Of a DNA stretch of 64,000 nucleotides, positions 34,827 through 45,816 are shown in pieces (the first letter of the stretch is position 1; each line of letters opens with the position of its first letter). Source of the stretch: JBFJWU01 sp041623475 [NCBI: bacterium] (GTDB taxonomy: Bacteria; J088); assembly GCA_041623475.1 (NCBI GenBank), contig JBFJWU010000001.1:1-64000 (forward strand), in the 5' to 3' direction. The translations under genes were made by a program, and so were the position numbers. Below the pieces are notes generated by a model. The model saw only the letters and a list, made by a program, of their open reading frames with translations. It was not told the DNA's origin and ran no database searches.

Positions 34827-34899
34827 ACCACATCGCGCCGGTTTTCGCCCGGCGGCTGTATTCTGGACATCACCGTGGCGGCTGGATACCATAGATGGT

Positions 34900-35346
34900 A
34901 TGAAAACTGTCTGGCTGACCATCGTCGCGATCGCCGCAGCGGCCTGTGGACAGGCTGAAGCGCCCAACGCAAGCCGGGGCGGATACGTTGCCCTGGACCC
35001 ACACGAGGCCTGGTTACGCCTGCAGCAGCACCAGCCAGAAGCGGCCAGCCACGCCCTGTGTACGGAAATCAATGTGCCCTGTGCACCGGAAAGCGCCTAC
35101 CTTCGGGACCGGATTGATACGTACTGGTATGTTCTTCACGATGTTGCCGGCTGGTGCGAAGACCCGGCCAGTTGCCCCACGGATGGATTCCGGTACCTGG
35201 AAATAGACAACCTTGGGCGCGTAACCGATCACGGGCACGCAACAATCCTGTATGATTTGTCAGGACGGCCGATCGTGTTGGAAGGTGCCGTCATCTGGGA
35301 TATACCCGATCTGGCGGCACCGGACCCGTCGTCACGCCTGGAGTAG
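34900..35346 (+). CDS. Lipoprotein of unknown function
   Basis: A 148-residue protein with a lipoprotein signal (LTIVAIAAAACGQ; Cys near residue 16). The mature part has four Cys residues (LCTEINVPC and WCEDPASC) and ends with a beta-rich segment (HATILYDLSGRPIVLEGAVIW). No known family. It lies four bases before argH but has an unrelated function as far as can be told. Confidence 0.7.
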   Translation: MKTVWLTIVAIAAAACGQAEAPNASRGGYVALDPHEAWLRLQQHQPEAASHALCTEINVPCAPESAYLRDRIDTYWYVLHDVAGWCEDPASCPTDGFRYLEIDNLGRVTDHGHATILYDLSGRPIVLEGAVIWDIPDLAAPDPSSRLE

Positions 35347-35350
35347 GGCC

Positions 35351-36802
35351 ATGACCCAATCGCAGAAATCAAAACCCTGGGGCGGCCGGTTCCAGGGCAG
35401 CAGCAGTGCAGCCGCCGAGCGACTGAACGCATCCATTCCATTTGACTGGCGGCTGGCCCCGTTTGACCTTGTTCAGAACCGCGTCTATGCGTCCGAGTTA
35501 AATCGAATCGGCATCCTCACAGACGCCGAAGTGGCGGCGATCGACAAAGCCATCGACACCGTTACGGATGAAGTTCGAAACGGCCAGTTCGAATGGTCGT
35601 TGGCGCTGGAAGATGTTCACATGAACCTTGAACACAGGCTGACCGAACTGGCTGGCGACGCAGCCCGGCGGATCCACACCGGACGAAGTCGCAACGACCA
35701 GGTCGCGACCGTGTTTCGGATGTGGCTCCGGTCGGGCATTGACCAGTTGTCGATCAGAATTGCGCACCTCGTCGAATCCCTTCTGGCAAGAGCAACTGAC
35801 CTGTCGGACCTGGTCGTACCGGGATATACCCACCTGCAACGGGCGCAACTGGTCACCTTCGGTCACCATCTGCACGCCTACGCGGAAATGCTTGTACGGG
35901 ACCTGGAACGATCCCGGGACCTGCGCAGCAGGCTGAATCGTTGCCCGTTGGGCAGCGGAGCGCTGGCTGGCAGCCCCTATCCGCTGGACCGCGAACGACT
36001 GGCCAGGGACCTTGGTTTCGAGCAGGTCACCAGGAACAGCATGGACGCAGTGGCCGACCGCGATTTTGCGCTCGAGTTTCTGTCATGGGCGAATATACTT
36101 GGCAGCCACCTGAGCCGACTGTCCGAGGACGTGATTTTGTGGATGTCCGCCGAGTTCGGCTGGATCAGCCTGCCCGACGAGTTCTGTACCGGATCGTCAA
36201 TCATGCCGCAAAAGAAAAACCCTGACCTGGCAGAGCTGACTCGGGGAAAAACGGGACGGCTGCTGGGCAACCTGACGGGTCTGTCCACGGTCCTTAAGGG
36301 TCTGCCGCTGACCTACAACAAGGACCTTCAGGAAGACAAGGAACCGGTCTTCGACACCTGGCAGACATTGGACATGCTGTTACAGGTCTGGCCCGACATG
36401 ATCGCCGGGATCCAGCCGAATCCGGACAGGATCGCCGCCAGCCTGACCGATGGCCACCTGCTTGCCACCGATATCGCCGACTACCTGGTTCTGGAGCGGG
36501 GTGTACCGTTTCGCGAGGCCCACCATATTGTCGGCCAGGCCGTCGCCGCAGCCGAACAGGCAGCGCTGGACATCAGCCAGATGTCGGATTCCCAGTTGAC
36601 CGACGTTGACCAGCGAATGCAAGGTGTTGCTGTCCGTCTGAACGCAGCGGACAGCGTCGCGGCCCGGTCGTTGCCGGGCGGACCAGCGGCATTGGCCGAT
36701 AATATTGGCAAGTGCCGGGATGTCCTGGCGGCTTTGGACCCTCAAACCCCGGAGATACCTTGGGCATTCGAACTGGAACCGCCTGCGCCCTGGTGCTGGT
36801 AG
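35351..36802 (+). CDS. argH: Argininosuccinate lyase
   Basis: A 483-residue member of the fumarase/aspartase superfamily that splits argininosuccinate into arginine and fumarate, the last step of arginine synthesis. Motifs: KPWGGRF at the N-terminus, TGRSRNDQ, the catalytic-site HLQRAQ and the superfamily signature GSSIMPQKKNPD on the mobile loop. The ATG at 35351 follows GGAG at a good distance; the frame is open further upstream but only through the preceding gene. The tail is slightly longer than in E. coli. No other arg gene is nearby. Confidence 0.96.
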   Translation: MTQSQKSKPWGGRFQGSSSAAAERLNASIPFDWRLAPFDLVQNRVYASELNRIGILTDAEVAAIDKAIDTVTDEVRNGQFEWSLALEDVHMNLEHRLTELAGDAARRIHTGRSRNDQVATVFRMWLRSGIDQLSIRIAHLVESLLARATDLSDLVVPGYTHLQRAQLVTFGHHLHAYAEMLVRDLERSRDLRSRLNRCPLGSGALAGSPYPLDRERLARDLGFEQVTRNSMDAVADRDFALEFLSWANILGSHLSRLSEDVILWMSAEFGWISLPDEFCTGSSIMPQKKNPDLAELTRGKTGRLLGNLTGLSTVLKGLPLTYNKDLQEDKEPVFDTWQTLDMLLQVWPDMIAGIQPNPDRIAASLTDGHLLATDIADYLVLERGVPFREAHHIVGQAVAAAEQAALDISQMSDSQLTDVDQRMQGVAVRLNAADSVAARSLPGGPAALADNIGKCRDVLAALDPQTPEIPWAFELEPPAPWCW

Positions 36803-37380
36803 CGGTTGCGTCCTGCGGGCGCCGTGGGGCACCGCTGCCGCCACTGACCGCCGCTCAACCGAGTGTCCGAGTCCAGCACGTCGCTCGTGCCGGGCCAGAT
36901 GTGATTGCATTTTCGGCAACACCGGCCAGCTTCATAACGGTCGACTGGATCGCTGCAGAGCAGTTCTTTTGCGGGCCGGAAACCCCGGAACCGGAACTGA
37001 GCCTTGCCCCTGCAACGGGACCAGAACCAGGCTGGCTGTCAGCGAAGGTCCCGGAACAACGGGGATATGCCCGGTTTCGGCATTCAGAGTCGGCGGTCGG
37101 ACGCTGGTCGGCGATTCCAGCGCCAGCCGCTGTGACGGCCGAATTTTCGACGGCGACCAGCGACGGTATCATCATCATCTCGTCAACACCGGTCAGCGCC
37201 GTCGCCGAGCACCGCCTGGGGAATCAATGGCGCCTGCTGGGGCCGCCGACAAGTTCGCTGCGAATTGGTCCGTTTGCACCGGATTCGGTTCAGGATTTAC
37301 GCCTGTGGCCGGTCCTGGAAACGCCTTTTGGCCGGGTCGCAGCTGACCAGCCGACGTTGATTCAAGTAACAATTCCCTGA
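36760..37380 (+). CDS. LptM-like lipoprotein nested over the argH 3' end
   Basis: A 206-residue lipoprotein. The best start is TTG 36760, inside argH, with GGAG five bases upstream; the signal peptide (ACALVLVAVASCGRRG) begins right there. The residues after the lipidated Cys (CGRRGAPLPP) match the short LptM/YifL motif, and lptM-like genes follow argH in a number of genomes. Unlike the roughly 60-residue LptM, this protein has about 170 more residues with a beta-rich, Pro-rich composition. The gene overlaps argH by 43 bases. Confidence 0.72.
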   Translation: MGIRTGTACALVLVAVASCGRRGAPLPPLTAAQPSVRVQHVARAGPDVIAFSATPASFITVDWIAAEQFFCGPETPEPELSLAPATGPEPGWLSAKVPEQRGYARFRHSESAVGRWSAIPAPAAVTAEFSTATSDGIIIISSTPVSAVAEHRLGNQWRLLGPPTSSLRIGPFAPDSVQDLRLWPVLETPFGRVAADQPTLIQVTIP

Positions 37381-37538
37381 ACCTCGTCGCAGGTCGCTGG
37401 ATCCGATCGTCTGGACCACCCGGACGACCTCCGGCAGGTTGGTTTTCCACAGGCCGAAATGTTCATTTTTTCCTTTAATTTCAATTGTTTCCCGTATGCC
37501 GCGGGGGGGGCGTTCTGATAAAATAAAGACCTCGCTGA

Positions 37539-39998
<2,460 letters not shown>

Positions 39999-40124
39999 TT
40001 CGCACAGGGCAGAACCCCGGCCCGCCTGCTTGCTGGTCTGATTCCTGCTATCCGTGATGCTTTCGAATTGCGGCAATTAAAAACCGGCGGGTAGGATAAA
40101 CGCCTGACTTCGGAGGCAACTGAA

Positions 40125-40502
40125 TTGTCTGACGCACCCAACATTCTGATTGTCGAAGACCACGAAGATACCCGGGACATGCTGCGCATTGCGCTGGACA
40201 CTGAGGGCTTCAGGGTTGTCACCGCGCCCAACGGTGTCAAACTGTTGCCGCTGATCCGTGACGAATCGCCTGACCTGATCCTGCTGGACATTATGATGCC
40301 GTGGGTCGACGGTTTTGAATTGTGCCGGGCGATCAAGGAAAATCAGGACCTGCAACACATTCCGATCTTTTTTATTACCGCCAAGATTAATCCCGAAGAT
40401 ATCGAAACCGGTTTCCGTGTCGGCGCCAGCGAATACATTCAAAAGCCGATTAACCTGGACAACCTGTTCGAGAAGATCCGCGAATACCTGCCCGGCGACT
40501 GA
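40125..40502 (+). CDS. Single-domain response regulator
   Basis: A 125-residue receiver with all conserved residues: ILIVEDHED, phosphoacceptor in LILLDIMMPWVDG, Thr in FFITAKI, Lys in YIQKPINL. Start: TTG at 40125 with GGAGG eight bases upstream. There is no output domain, so it probably acts by contact. No kinase gene lies near; it is an orphan between gyrB and lipB. Confidence 0.88.
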   Translation: MSDAPNILIVEDHEDTRDMLRIALDTEGFRVVTAPNGVKLLPLIRDESPDLILLDIMMPWVDGFELCRAIKENQDLQHIPIFFITAKINPEDIETGFRVGASEYIQKPINLDNLFEKIREYLPGD

Positions 40503-40513
40503 CCAGCAAACCC

Positions 40514-41284
40514 ATGCAATTATCAAACAGCCCGGCTGTATCAACCGGCCGGCCGGTCGTTCGGCAACAGGCGCTGAACGACATTCACCCCGATCTTGAC
40601 GCCTGGCTTGATGATGCCAGCGCCGATGGTTCCGGATCGGTAATTGCAGTCGACGGGCTTTTTGATTACCAGGCAGCGTCGGACCTTCAGGAGATGCTGG
40701 TCGACCGACTGTGTACCCGTGTCGGGCACCCGCCGGTCCTGTTGCTGCTTGAACATCCCCTTGTCGTTACCCTGGGCCGCAACGCGGCGGACAAAGAGGC
40801 CACCGGCGCAACAACACCTGTCATTCGAACCAGACGTGGCGGCAGCGTGACTGTCCACGGCCCCGGGCAATTGATTGGCTACCCGATTGTCAGCCTTGCG
40901 CAACAGGGTTTGACAGTTACCGGATTCGTCCGGCAGCTCGAACAGGGTCTGCAATCCGTTTGTGAGCGACTGTCCGTACCATCCTGGATCCGTGAGGGCT
41001 TTACGGGCCTGTGGACCGACGACGGCAAGATCGGCAGTATTGGAATTGCTGTTCGACGCAGTGTGACCTGGCACGGATACGCGTTGAATGTCCACGACCA
41101 GACTGCCAACTTTGGTGCTGTCAGTCCGTGTGCGCTACCAGGTGTACGTCCGGACAGCATCGATAACCACCAGCCGCGCGTGGCACTTGACGCTGTCCGC
41201 AACCTGGCTGCCGCTGACTTCGTCGACCGGTTCTGCAACGGCCTCGCACGGGCGACAACGATTCCTGCAAGCGAGCTTTGCTGA
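40514..41284 (+). CDS. lipB: Octanoyltransferase LipB
   Basis: A 256-residue enzyme that moves octanoate from acyl carrier protein to the lipoyl domains of 2-oxoacid dehydrogenases. The LipB pattern RGGSVTVHGPGQLIGYPI, the catalytic Lys segment KIGSIGIAVRRSVTWHG and the active Cys in SPCALPGV are present. About 45 residues at the N-terminus precede the usual LipB start and look poorly conserved; no in-frame start lies nearer. Its TGA overlaps the ATG of lipA, so the two steps of lipoate assembly are coupled. Confidence 0.93.
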   Translation: MQLSNSPAVSTGRPVVRQQALNDIHPDLDAWLDDASADGSGSVIAVDGLFDYQAASDLQEMLVDRLCTRVGHPPVLLLLEHPLVVTLGRNAADKEATGATTPVIRTRRGGSVTVHGPGQLIGYPIVSLAQQGLTVTGFVRQLEQGLQSVCERLSVPSWIREGFTGLWTDDGKIGSIGIAVRRSVTWHGYALNVHDQTANFGAVSPCALPGVRPDSIDNHQPRVALDAVRNLAAADFVDRFCNGLARATTIPASELC

Positions 41285-42189
41285 TGGCAACGCCGGCACA
41301 ACGACTGGTCAAGCCGGAATGGATCCGCGTCCGCGTTCCGGGCGGGGATCACTGGCAGGCGACTCGCAAAGTCCTGAAGGAACACGGAATCGTAACCGTA
41401 TGCCGCGAAGCCGTTTGCCCCAACCAGGCCGAATGCTGGCAGAACAAGACCGCGACGTTCATGATTGGTGGCGATACCTGTACCAGGGGTTGCCGCTTCT
41501 GTGCGGTTGCGACGGCAAAAAGCCCGGCACCACCGGATCCGACGGAACCGCAGCGCGTTGCCCGGGCTGCACGTGACCTGGAAACAAAATTTGCGGTCGT
41601 AACAAGTGTCGACCGTGATGACCTTGATGACTATGGTGCCGGCCATTGGGCGGCAACCATTCGCGCCTTGCGCAACGAAATCCCGGGCGTTCGGATCGAA
41701 ACTCTCGTACCGGATTTTCGCGGCAACACTGAGTGCCTGCAGACGGTTTTGGACGCCCGGCCCGATGTTCTCAGCCACAATCTGGAAACCGTTCCCCGTT
41801 TGTACCCAACCATTCGACCGGGGGCGACGACAGAATGGAGCTTGCGAATCCTTCGGTACGCGGCTGACAATGGATTTGTCGCCAAAACAGGTTTGATGCT
41901 TGGACTGGGCGAAACCAACGACGAAGTCCTGGCCTTTCTTGAAGAAGCAGCCGATACTGGCTTGCAGATTGTGACCCTTGGGCAATACCTGCAGCCCACC
42001 CGTCGCCACGCGCCAGTCAAACGTTTTGTGTCGCCGGATGAGTTTCTGCAGATCGGCGAACAGGTCAGGGCCCTCGGCGTTCCGGTCGTCGAAGCCGGTC
42101 CGTTGGTCCGGTCAAGCTACCACGCCCACAAACACGCCGATGCGCTGGGTATCCAGGCGCCGCCGGAATTGCACAACAGCATTGGATGA
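41284..42189 (+). CDS. lipA: Lipoyl synthase LipA
   Basis: A 301-residue radical SAM enzyme that inserts two sulphurs into octanoyl chains. The auxiliary iron-sulphur cluster ligands appear as VCREAVCPNQAEC (C-x4-C-x5-C), the radical SAM cluster as CTRGCRFC, and the C-terminal Ser ligand in RSSYHA. Other conserved blocks are TSVDRDDLDDYGA and GLMLGLGETNDE. Start: ATG 41284, overlapping the lipB stop. Confidence 0.97.
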   Translation: MATPAQRLVKPEWIRVRVPGGDHWQATRKVLKEHGIVTVCREAVCPNQAECWQNKTATFMIGGDTCTRGCRFCAVATAKSPAPPDPTEPQRVARAARDLETKFAVVTSVDRDDLDDYGAGHWAATIRALRNEIPGVRIETLVPDFRGNTECLQTVLDARPDVLSHNLETVPRLYPTIRPGATTEWSLRILRYAADNGFVAKTGLMLGLGETNDEVLAFLEEAADTGLQIVTLGQYLQPTRRHAPVKRFVSPDEFLQIGEQVRALGVPVVEAGPLVRSSYHAHKHADALGIQAPPELHNSIG

Positions 42190-42241
42190 CTAGAATGATT
42201 TCTTCTCGCAAACGTTTACTGCAACCAAAAAGGAGCAGACA

Positions 42242-43030
42242 GTGGCAACTATCACATTGAAGGGTAACAAGTGCCGAACATCCGGTACCCTGCCCAAGGT
42301 CGGCACAAAGGCACCAGCGTTCAAGCTGACCAATAACAAGCTTCAGGAAGTCACACTCAAAGACTATTCCGGCAAGATGAAGATCCTCAATATCGTACCC
42401 AGCCTGGACACCGGCATTTGTGACATGTCTGCCCGGCGATTTGAAAAAGAAGTTGCCAAACTGGCCAAGACCGTTGTCCTGAATATTTCCCGGGATACGC
42501 CGTTTGCAGCCGGCCGATTCTGCGACAAGCGCAAGATAAAGAAGGTTGTCACGCTGTCCGAATTTACCAACAGGGACTTTGGTGCCAAATACGGTGTCGC
42601 GATTGTCAACGGACCCATGAACGGCGCCCTGGCGCGGGCCATCGTTGTCCTGGACGAGAACGACAAAGTGCTCTATACCGAGCTTGTACCGGAAATTGCC
42701 CAGGAACCAGACTATGCTGCGGCCATCGCAGCCGTAAAAGGCGCGGGCAAAGCCGCTCCGGCGAAAAAGAAGAAAGCTGCTGCCAAGACCAAGAAGGCGG
42801 CCGCGAAAAAGAAACCGGCGGCAAAAAAACCGGCAGCAAAGAAACCAGCGGCAAAGAAAACAGCCGCAAAGAAGTCAACGGCAAAGACAAAGACCGTAGC
42901 TAAAAAAGCAGCAGCGAAAAAGAAGACAACCGCCGGGAAAAAAGCCACTGCAAAAAAGACGGTGTCAGCCAAATCTTCCACCGGGAAGAAGTCGGCGGCA
43001 AAAAAGAAGACAGCACGCAGGAAAAAATAA
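42242..43030 (+). CDS. tpx: Thiol peroxidase (Tpx) with a histone H1-like Lys/Ala tail
   Basis: A 262-residue protein in two parts. Residues 1-168 are an atypical 2-Cys peroxiredoxin of the Tpx family that reduces peroxides: peroxidatic Cys60 in PSLDTGICDMS and resolving Cys94 in FAAGRFCDKRK, both at the usual spacing. Residues 169-262 are almost only Lys, Ala, Pro, Thr and Ser in loose repeats (AAKKP, AAKKT, TAKK), like the C-terminal tail of histone H1 or bacterial AlgP/HctB-type proteins. Such tails bind DNA. Start: GTG 42242 behind AAAAAGGAG. A strong terminator follows. An ordinary Tpx ends where the tail begins. Confidence 0.92.
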   Translation: MATITLKGNKCRTSGTLPKVGTKAPAFKLTNNKLQEVTLKDYSGKMKILNIVPSLDTGICDMSARRFEKEVAKLAKTVVLNISRDTPFAAGRFCDKRKIKKVVTLSEFTNRDFGAKYGVAIVNGPMNGALARAIVVLDENDKVLYTELVPEIAQEPDYAAAIAAVKGAGKAAPAKKKKAAAKTKKAAAKKKPAAKKPAAKKPAAKKTAAKKSTAKTKTVAKKAAAKKKTTAGKKATAKKTVSAKSSTGKKSAAKKKTARRKK

Positions 43031-43053
43031 CACCTGCCTGATTTCTTGACCTG

Positions 43054-43082
43054 AAAAGGGCGGCCATTTGGCCGCCCTTTTT
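43054..43082. terminator. Bidirectional rho-independent terminator
   Basis: A 12-base perfect stem (AAAAGGGCGGCC / GGCCGCCCTTTT) with a four-base loop and T-runs on both strands. It lies between the convergent tpx and prohibitin-like genes and can stop transcription from either side. Confidence 0.93.
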
Positions 43083-43110
43083 AAGTTACACACCGAAAAA
43101 CTGGTTCGGA

Positions 43111-43992
43111 CTACCGTCCCTTGATGTCAATGAACGGCAGCGGAGCGTTGCCACCCATGTACTCAGGCAGCTTGCCGTCCCATTTCTCAATAGCCCGCAG
43201 CTGCACCAGGCTGGCGTTCAGCGTTTGCCGCAGCAGCCGCTGGGATTCTGCTTCCGCCCGGGCGTTGATCAGCCGTGCTTCGGCATCACCTTCTGCCTTG
43301 GCCTGTGTCTGCGCCGCCTCGGTCTTAATCCGTTCCAGATCGTTGACAGCCCGCAACGCGCGCTGCTCGGCGACCTGTTTGTCCTCAATTGCCGTATTGA
43401 ATTCCGGCGAAAATGCGAAATCCAGGATCGAGAAATCCGTCACGATAACGTTGTACTTGACCAAACGTTGGGTGATATCTTCCTGGATTGCCGTTTTCAC
43501 GTCCGGACGTTTGGTAATCAATGACTCGGCGTTGAATTGTGCCGTCCCGGATTTTACCGACTCCTGGATCGCCGGAATAATAATGTTGCGAACGACGTTG
43601 GCACCCAGTTCCTGGAAAATCAAATTGGCCTTGGCCTTGTCCAGGTAATAGTTCAGGGCCACCTTTGACGTAACAATCTGCAAATCCTTGGACGATGCGG
43701 TTGCTTCGGCTTCAATTTTCTGCACTCGTACATCAACCGGAACGACTTTCGTTTTGATCGGCATGATCATGTGCAGGCCCTCGGGCAGGACTTCGTCCTG
43801 CACGGCCCCGAAATGGGTGACGACGCCAACGGTACCGGGCTCGACTATTACGAATGCGGAAAACGACAGGAAAACAGCGACGACCAGGCCGATTACGGCA
43901 ACAACACCGATCGCACTGGCGTTAACGCCGTCGCTGCCGTCTGACCCTCGTCCGCCACCCATCTTGTTGATCGTATCGAATAAATCAGCCAT
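43111..43992 (-). CDS. Prohibitin-like SPFH-domain membrane protein
   Basis: A 293-residue protein with one membrane segment (residues about 26-48, IGVVAVIGLVVAVFLSFSAF), an SPFH/band 7 domain (FVIVEPGTVGVVTHFGAV to about residue 215) and a long helical region rich in Glu, Ala, Arg and Gln (EQRALRAVNDLERIKTEAAQ). It resembles bacterial prohibitin/HflC proteins, which form large ring scaffolds at the inner membrane and regulate FtsH or lipid domains. No protease gene or second prohibitin (HflK type) is adjacent. Confidence 0.88.
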   Translation of the reverse strand: MADLFDTINKMGGGRGSDGSDGVNASAIGVVAVIGLVVAVFLSFSAFVIVEPGTVGVVTHFGAVQDEVLPEGLHMIMPIKTKVVPVDVRVQKIEAEATASSKDLQIVTSKVALNYYLDKAKANLIFQELGANVVRNIIIPAIQESVKSGTAQFNAESLITKRPDVKTAIQEDITQRLVKYNVIVTDFSILDFAFSPEFNTAIEDKQVAEQRALRAVNDLERIKTEAAQTQAKAEGDAEARLINARAEAESQRLLRQTLNASLVQLRAIEKWDGKLPEYMGGNAPLPFIDIKGR

Positions 43993-44128
43993 TACGTGTC
44001 CTTTCTGCCGACATTGCCAAGGTCATATGGTACCGCGTCCGGTGCGCAAAAGGCTGTGCGGTTGGATTCAGACGACAAATAAAGTGACGCCCGCCAATAT
44101 GAAATCGCCGACCGCGAACCGCCCGGGC

Positions 44129-45412
44129 TTAAAAGTAAGTGGCCAGGCCGAATTGAAATCCGCTGCGACGAACCGCTGGGTTACCCAACAGATCGCGAAT
44201 CCAATGGGTCCGATAATTGATTCGAAATACTGTGTCTGCCACAGGACGGATTGAAGGACCGATGCTCAACACCGTTTCCTCATCATAGATCCTGTCCCCG
44301 GTTGACCCGAATTTGCCAAGGTTGAAATCCACACGGTCAATCCGAACGGCTCCGTTAATAACTGCCGTGTAGTTACTGCCCCAGTTGAAGTCAAATAACG
44401 GGTAAATCGCATCCAGGTACAAGCCGTACTGCCGCTCAGCGAAAAGTTCGGCCAGGCCGCCCGGCACGTCAACCCGGTTCCATGCAAATTCACCCTGCAA
44501 TTGCAGGTCCTGAATCGCAGCCTCCAGGTCGACCGCCAGGATATGCAACCACAATTTGGGCGCGACGGTCTCTCCCTCGGCACGAAAGTCATTGTAGGGC
44601 CCTCCGTACCAGGACAATCCCACTTCGCCGAACCGATCATGGGCGAGTGCCAGGCGACTGTTGAATGAAGGAAAGCCGTTGTTATCCTCGGCAAAGGCCG
44701 CTTCATCTTTTCCAGCCGCCAGCGATGTCCGGCTGTCAGCGTTCAAGACAACGCCGGATCCCAGGCCGTTCATGAAATACAAGTCATAGGTCATCGTTGC
44801 GTCGCCCACCAGAAAACGCCCATACAGGCCGGCACCGACTTCGGACAGGGTCGACGGAATAATTTGGGTTGACACCAGCGGCCGCTCAACGAATTCATAC
44901 AGCGGTGCGTCATGGTTCTGGTTGAACCGGCCAACCGCCGGCAGGATTATCCCGCCGCGCAAAGTCAACGCCGGGGACAGTTCGACGTCAAGCAACGCGG
45001 TTTCAAGGGCGATTTCTTCGGTACCATGTTCGAATTCCAGTTCGGCCAGCATCTTCAGTCGCCGCGCAATCGACGAATAGACGAACAGGTTAAAACGACG
45101 CATTTCCAGCGAGAATCCCTCGCTGACACCGTCCTCGACAAAATAATGCGCGGCGGTTTCAAGATAACCGCCCAGTGCTGTCCGCACGGCACCCTGGCCA
45201 GCTGACGCGACGAATGGCCGATTGTAAACTCCCTCCTGGTTCAAAGGCACGACATTGGTCGATACGGCTGCATATCTTTGTGGTGCATCCGACAACAACG
45301 AGTGAATCTGCGGCGGTAGCGAGTGCGGTTCGTGAGAATCGGTCGTGGTCGCCGGAGTCACTGCGGTTACGGTCGTCATTGCCGCGGCCATCAATGCAAA
45401 TGAAAACGTCAT
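44129..45412 (-). CDS. Outer-membrane porin, OprO/OprP-like
   Basis: A 427-residue protein with a signal peptide and a beta-barrel body ending in Phe (LATYF), the usual recognition signal for the Bam machinery. The segment LRGGIILPAVGRFNQNHDAP followed by PSTLSEVGAGLYG matches the pattern of phosphate-selective-type porins and uncharacterised relatives. The natural substrate is unknown. It is the last gene of a three-gene operon: its ATG overlaps the stop of the Rieske gene by four bases, so the porin probably works with the redox proteins. Confidence 0.8.
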   Translation of the reverse strand: MTFSFALMAAAMTTVTAVTPATTTDSHEPHSLPPQIHSLLSDAPQRYAAVSTNVVPLNQEGVYNRPFVASAGQGAVRTALGGYLETAAHYFVEDGVSEGFSLEMRRFNLFVYSSIARRLKMLAELEFEHGTEEIALETALLDVELSPALTLRGGIILPAVGRFNQNHDAPLYEFVERPLVSTQIIPSTLSEVGAGLYGRFLVGDATMTYDLYFMNGLGSGVVLNADSRTSLAAGKDEAAFAEDNNGFPSFNSRLALAHDRFGEVGLSWYGGPYNDFRAEGETVAPKLWLHILAVDLEAAIQDLQLQGEFAWNRVDVPGGLAELFAERQYGLYLDAIYPLFDFNWGSNYTAVINGAVRIDRVDFNLGKFGSTGDRIYDEETVLSIGPSIRPVADTVFRINYRTHWIRDLLGNPAVRRSGFQFGLATYF

Positions 45413-45816
45413 CCGCCCACCATCACGCGTCCGTCCAGTTCGACGACGCTGTAACGTTTCAGGTCGGTCCGGGCGGGTTTACTGAGTACCTCACCGGTCA
45501 ACGCGAATTCGCTGCCGTGGCAGGGGCATTCCAGCCGCCCGGCGGACTCACGAAGCTCACACTGCTTGTGCGTGCAAACAGCGGATACCGCCGACAACGA
45601 ACCGTCATCAAGTCGACAGACAACGATCGGCGACGCCAGCCTGCGATTGTCGATCCCGATGCACCGTTGTTCACCGAAACCGGCGCTATCGAAAACGATC
45701 CGGCCACTTTCTACCGTGTTGGGCACCCACGTCAATCCGGTACACCCGGCCATTGATGAGCACGCGGCCGCACCACAGATCCCGGCCGTGGTACGCAGTA
45801 GTGTCCGGCGCTGCAT
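45409..45816 (-). CDS. Rieske [2Fe-2S] protein, exported
   Basis: A 135-residue protein. The N-terminus has a twin-arginine motif (MQRRTLLRT) and also a lipobox (SSMAGC), so it is probably folded in the cytoplasm, exported by Tat and lipidated. The cluster ligands appear as CTHKQC and CPCHGSEF (C-x-H ... C-x2-H), with the extra disulphide Cys residues of respiratory-type Rieske domains. There is no cytochrome b partner nearby, so it is not part of a bc1 complex here. It sits between a di-heme protein and a porin, and overlaps both at its ends. Confidence 0.9.
   Translation of the reverse strand: MQRRTLLRTTAGICGAAACSSMAGCTGLTWVPNTVESGRIVFDSAGFGEQRCIGIDNRRLASPIVVCRLDDGSLSAVSAVCTHKQCELRESAGRLECPCHGSEFALTGEVLSKPARTDLKRYSVVELDGRVMVGG

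Noticed and set aside
40879-42009. A 376-residue open frame antisense to lipB and lipA
   Set aside because: Both sense genes are certain from catalytic motifs, and the antisense product has no signature.
42770-43020. The AAG/GCA-rich repeats as a tandem DNA repeat or CRISPR-like array
   Set aside because: The repeats are irregular and in frame; they encode the Lys/Ala tail of the peroxidase.
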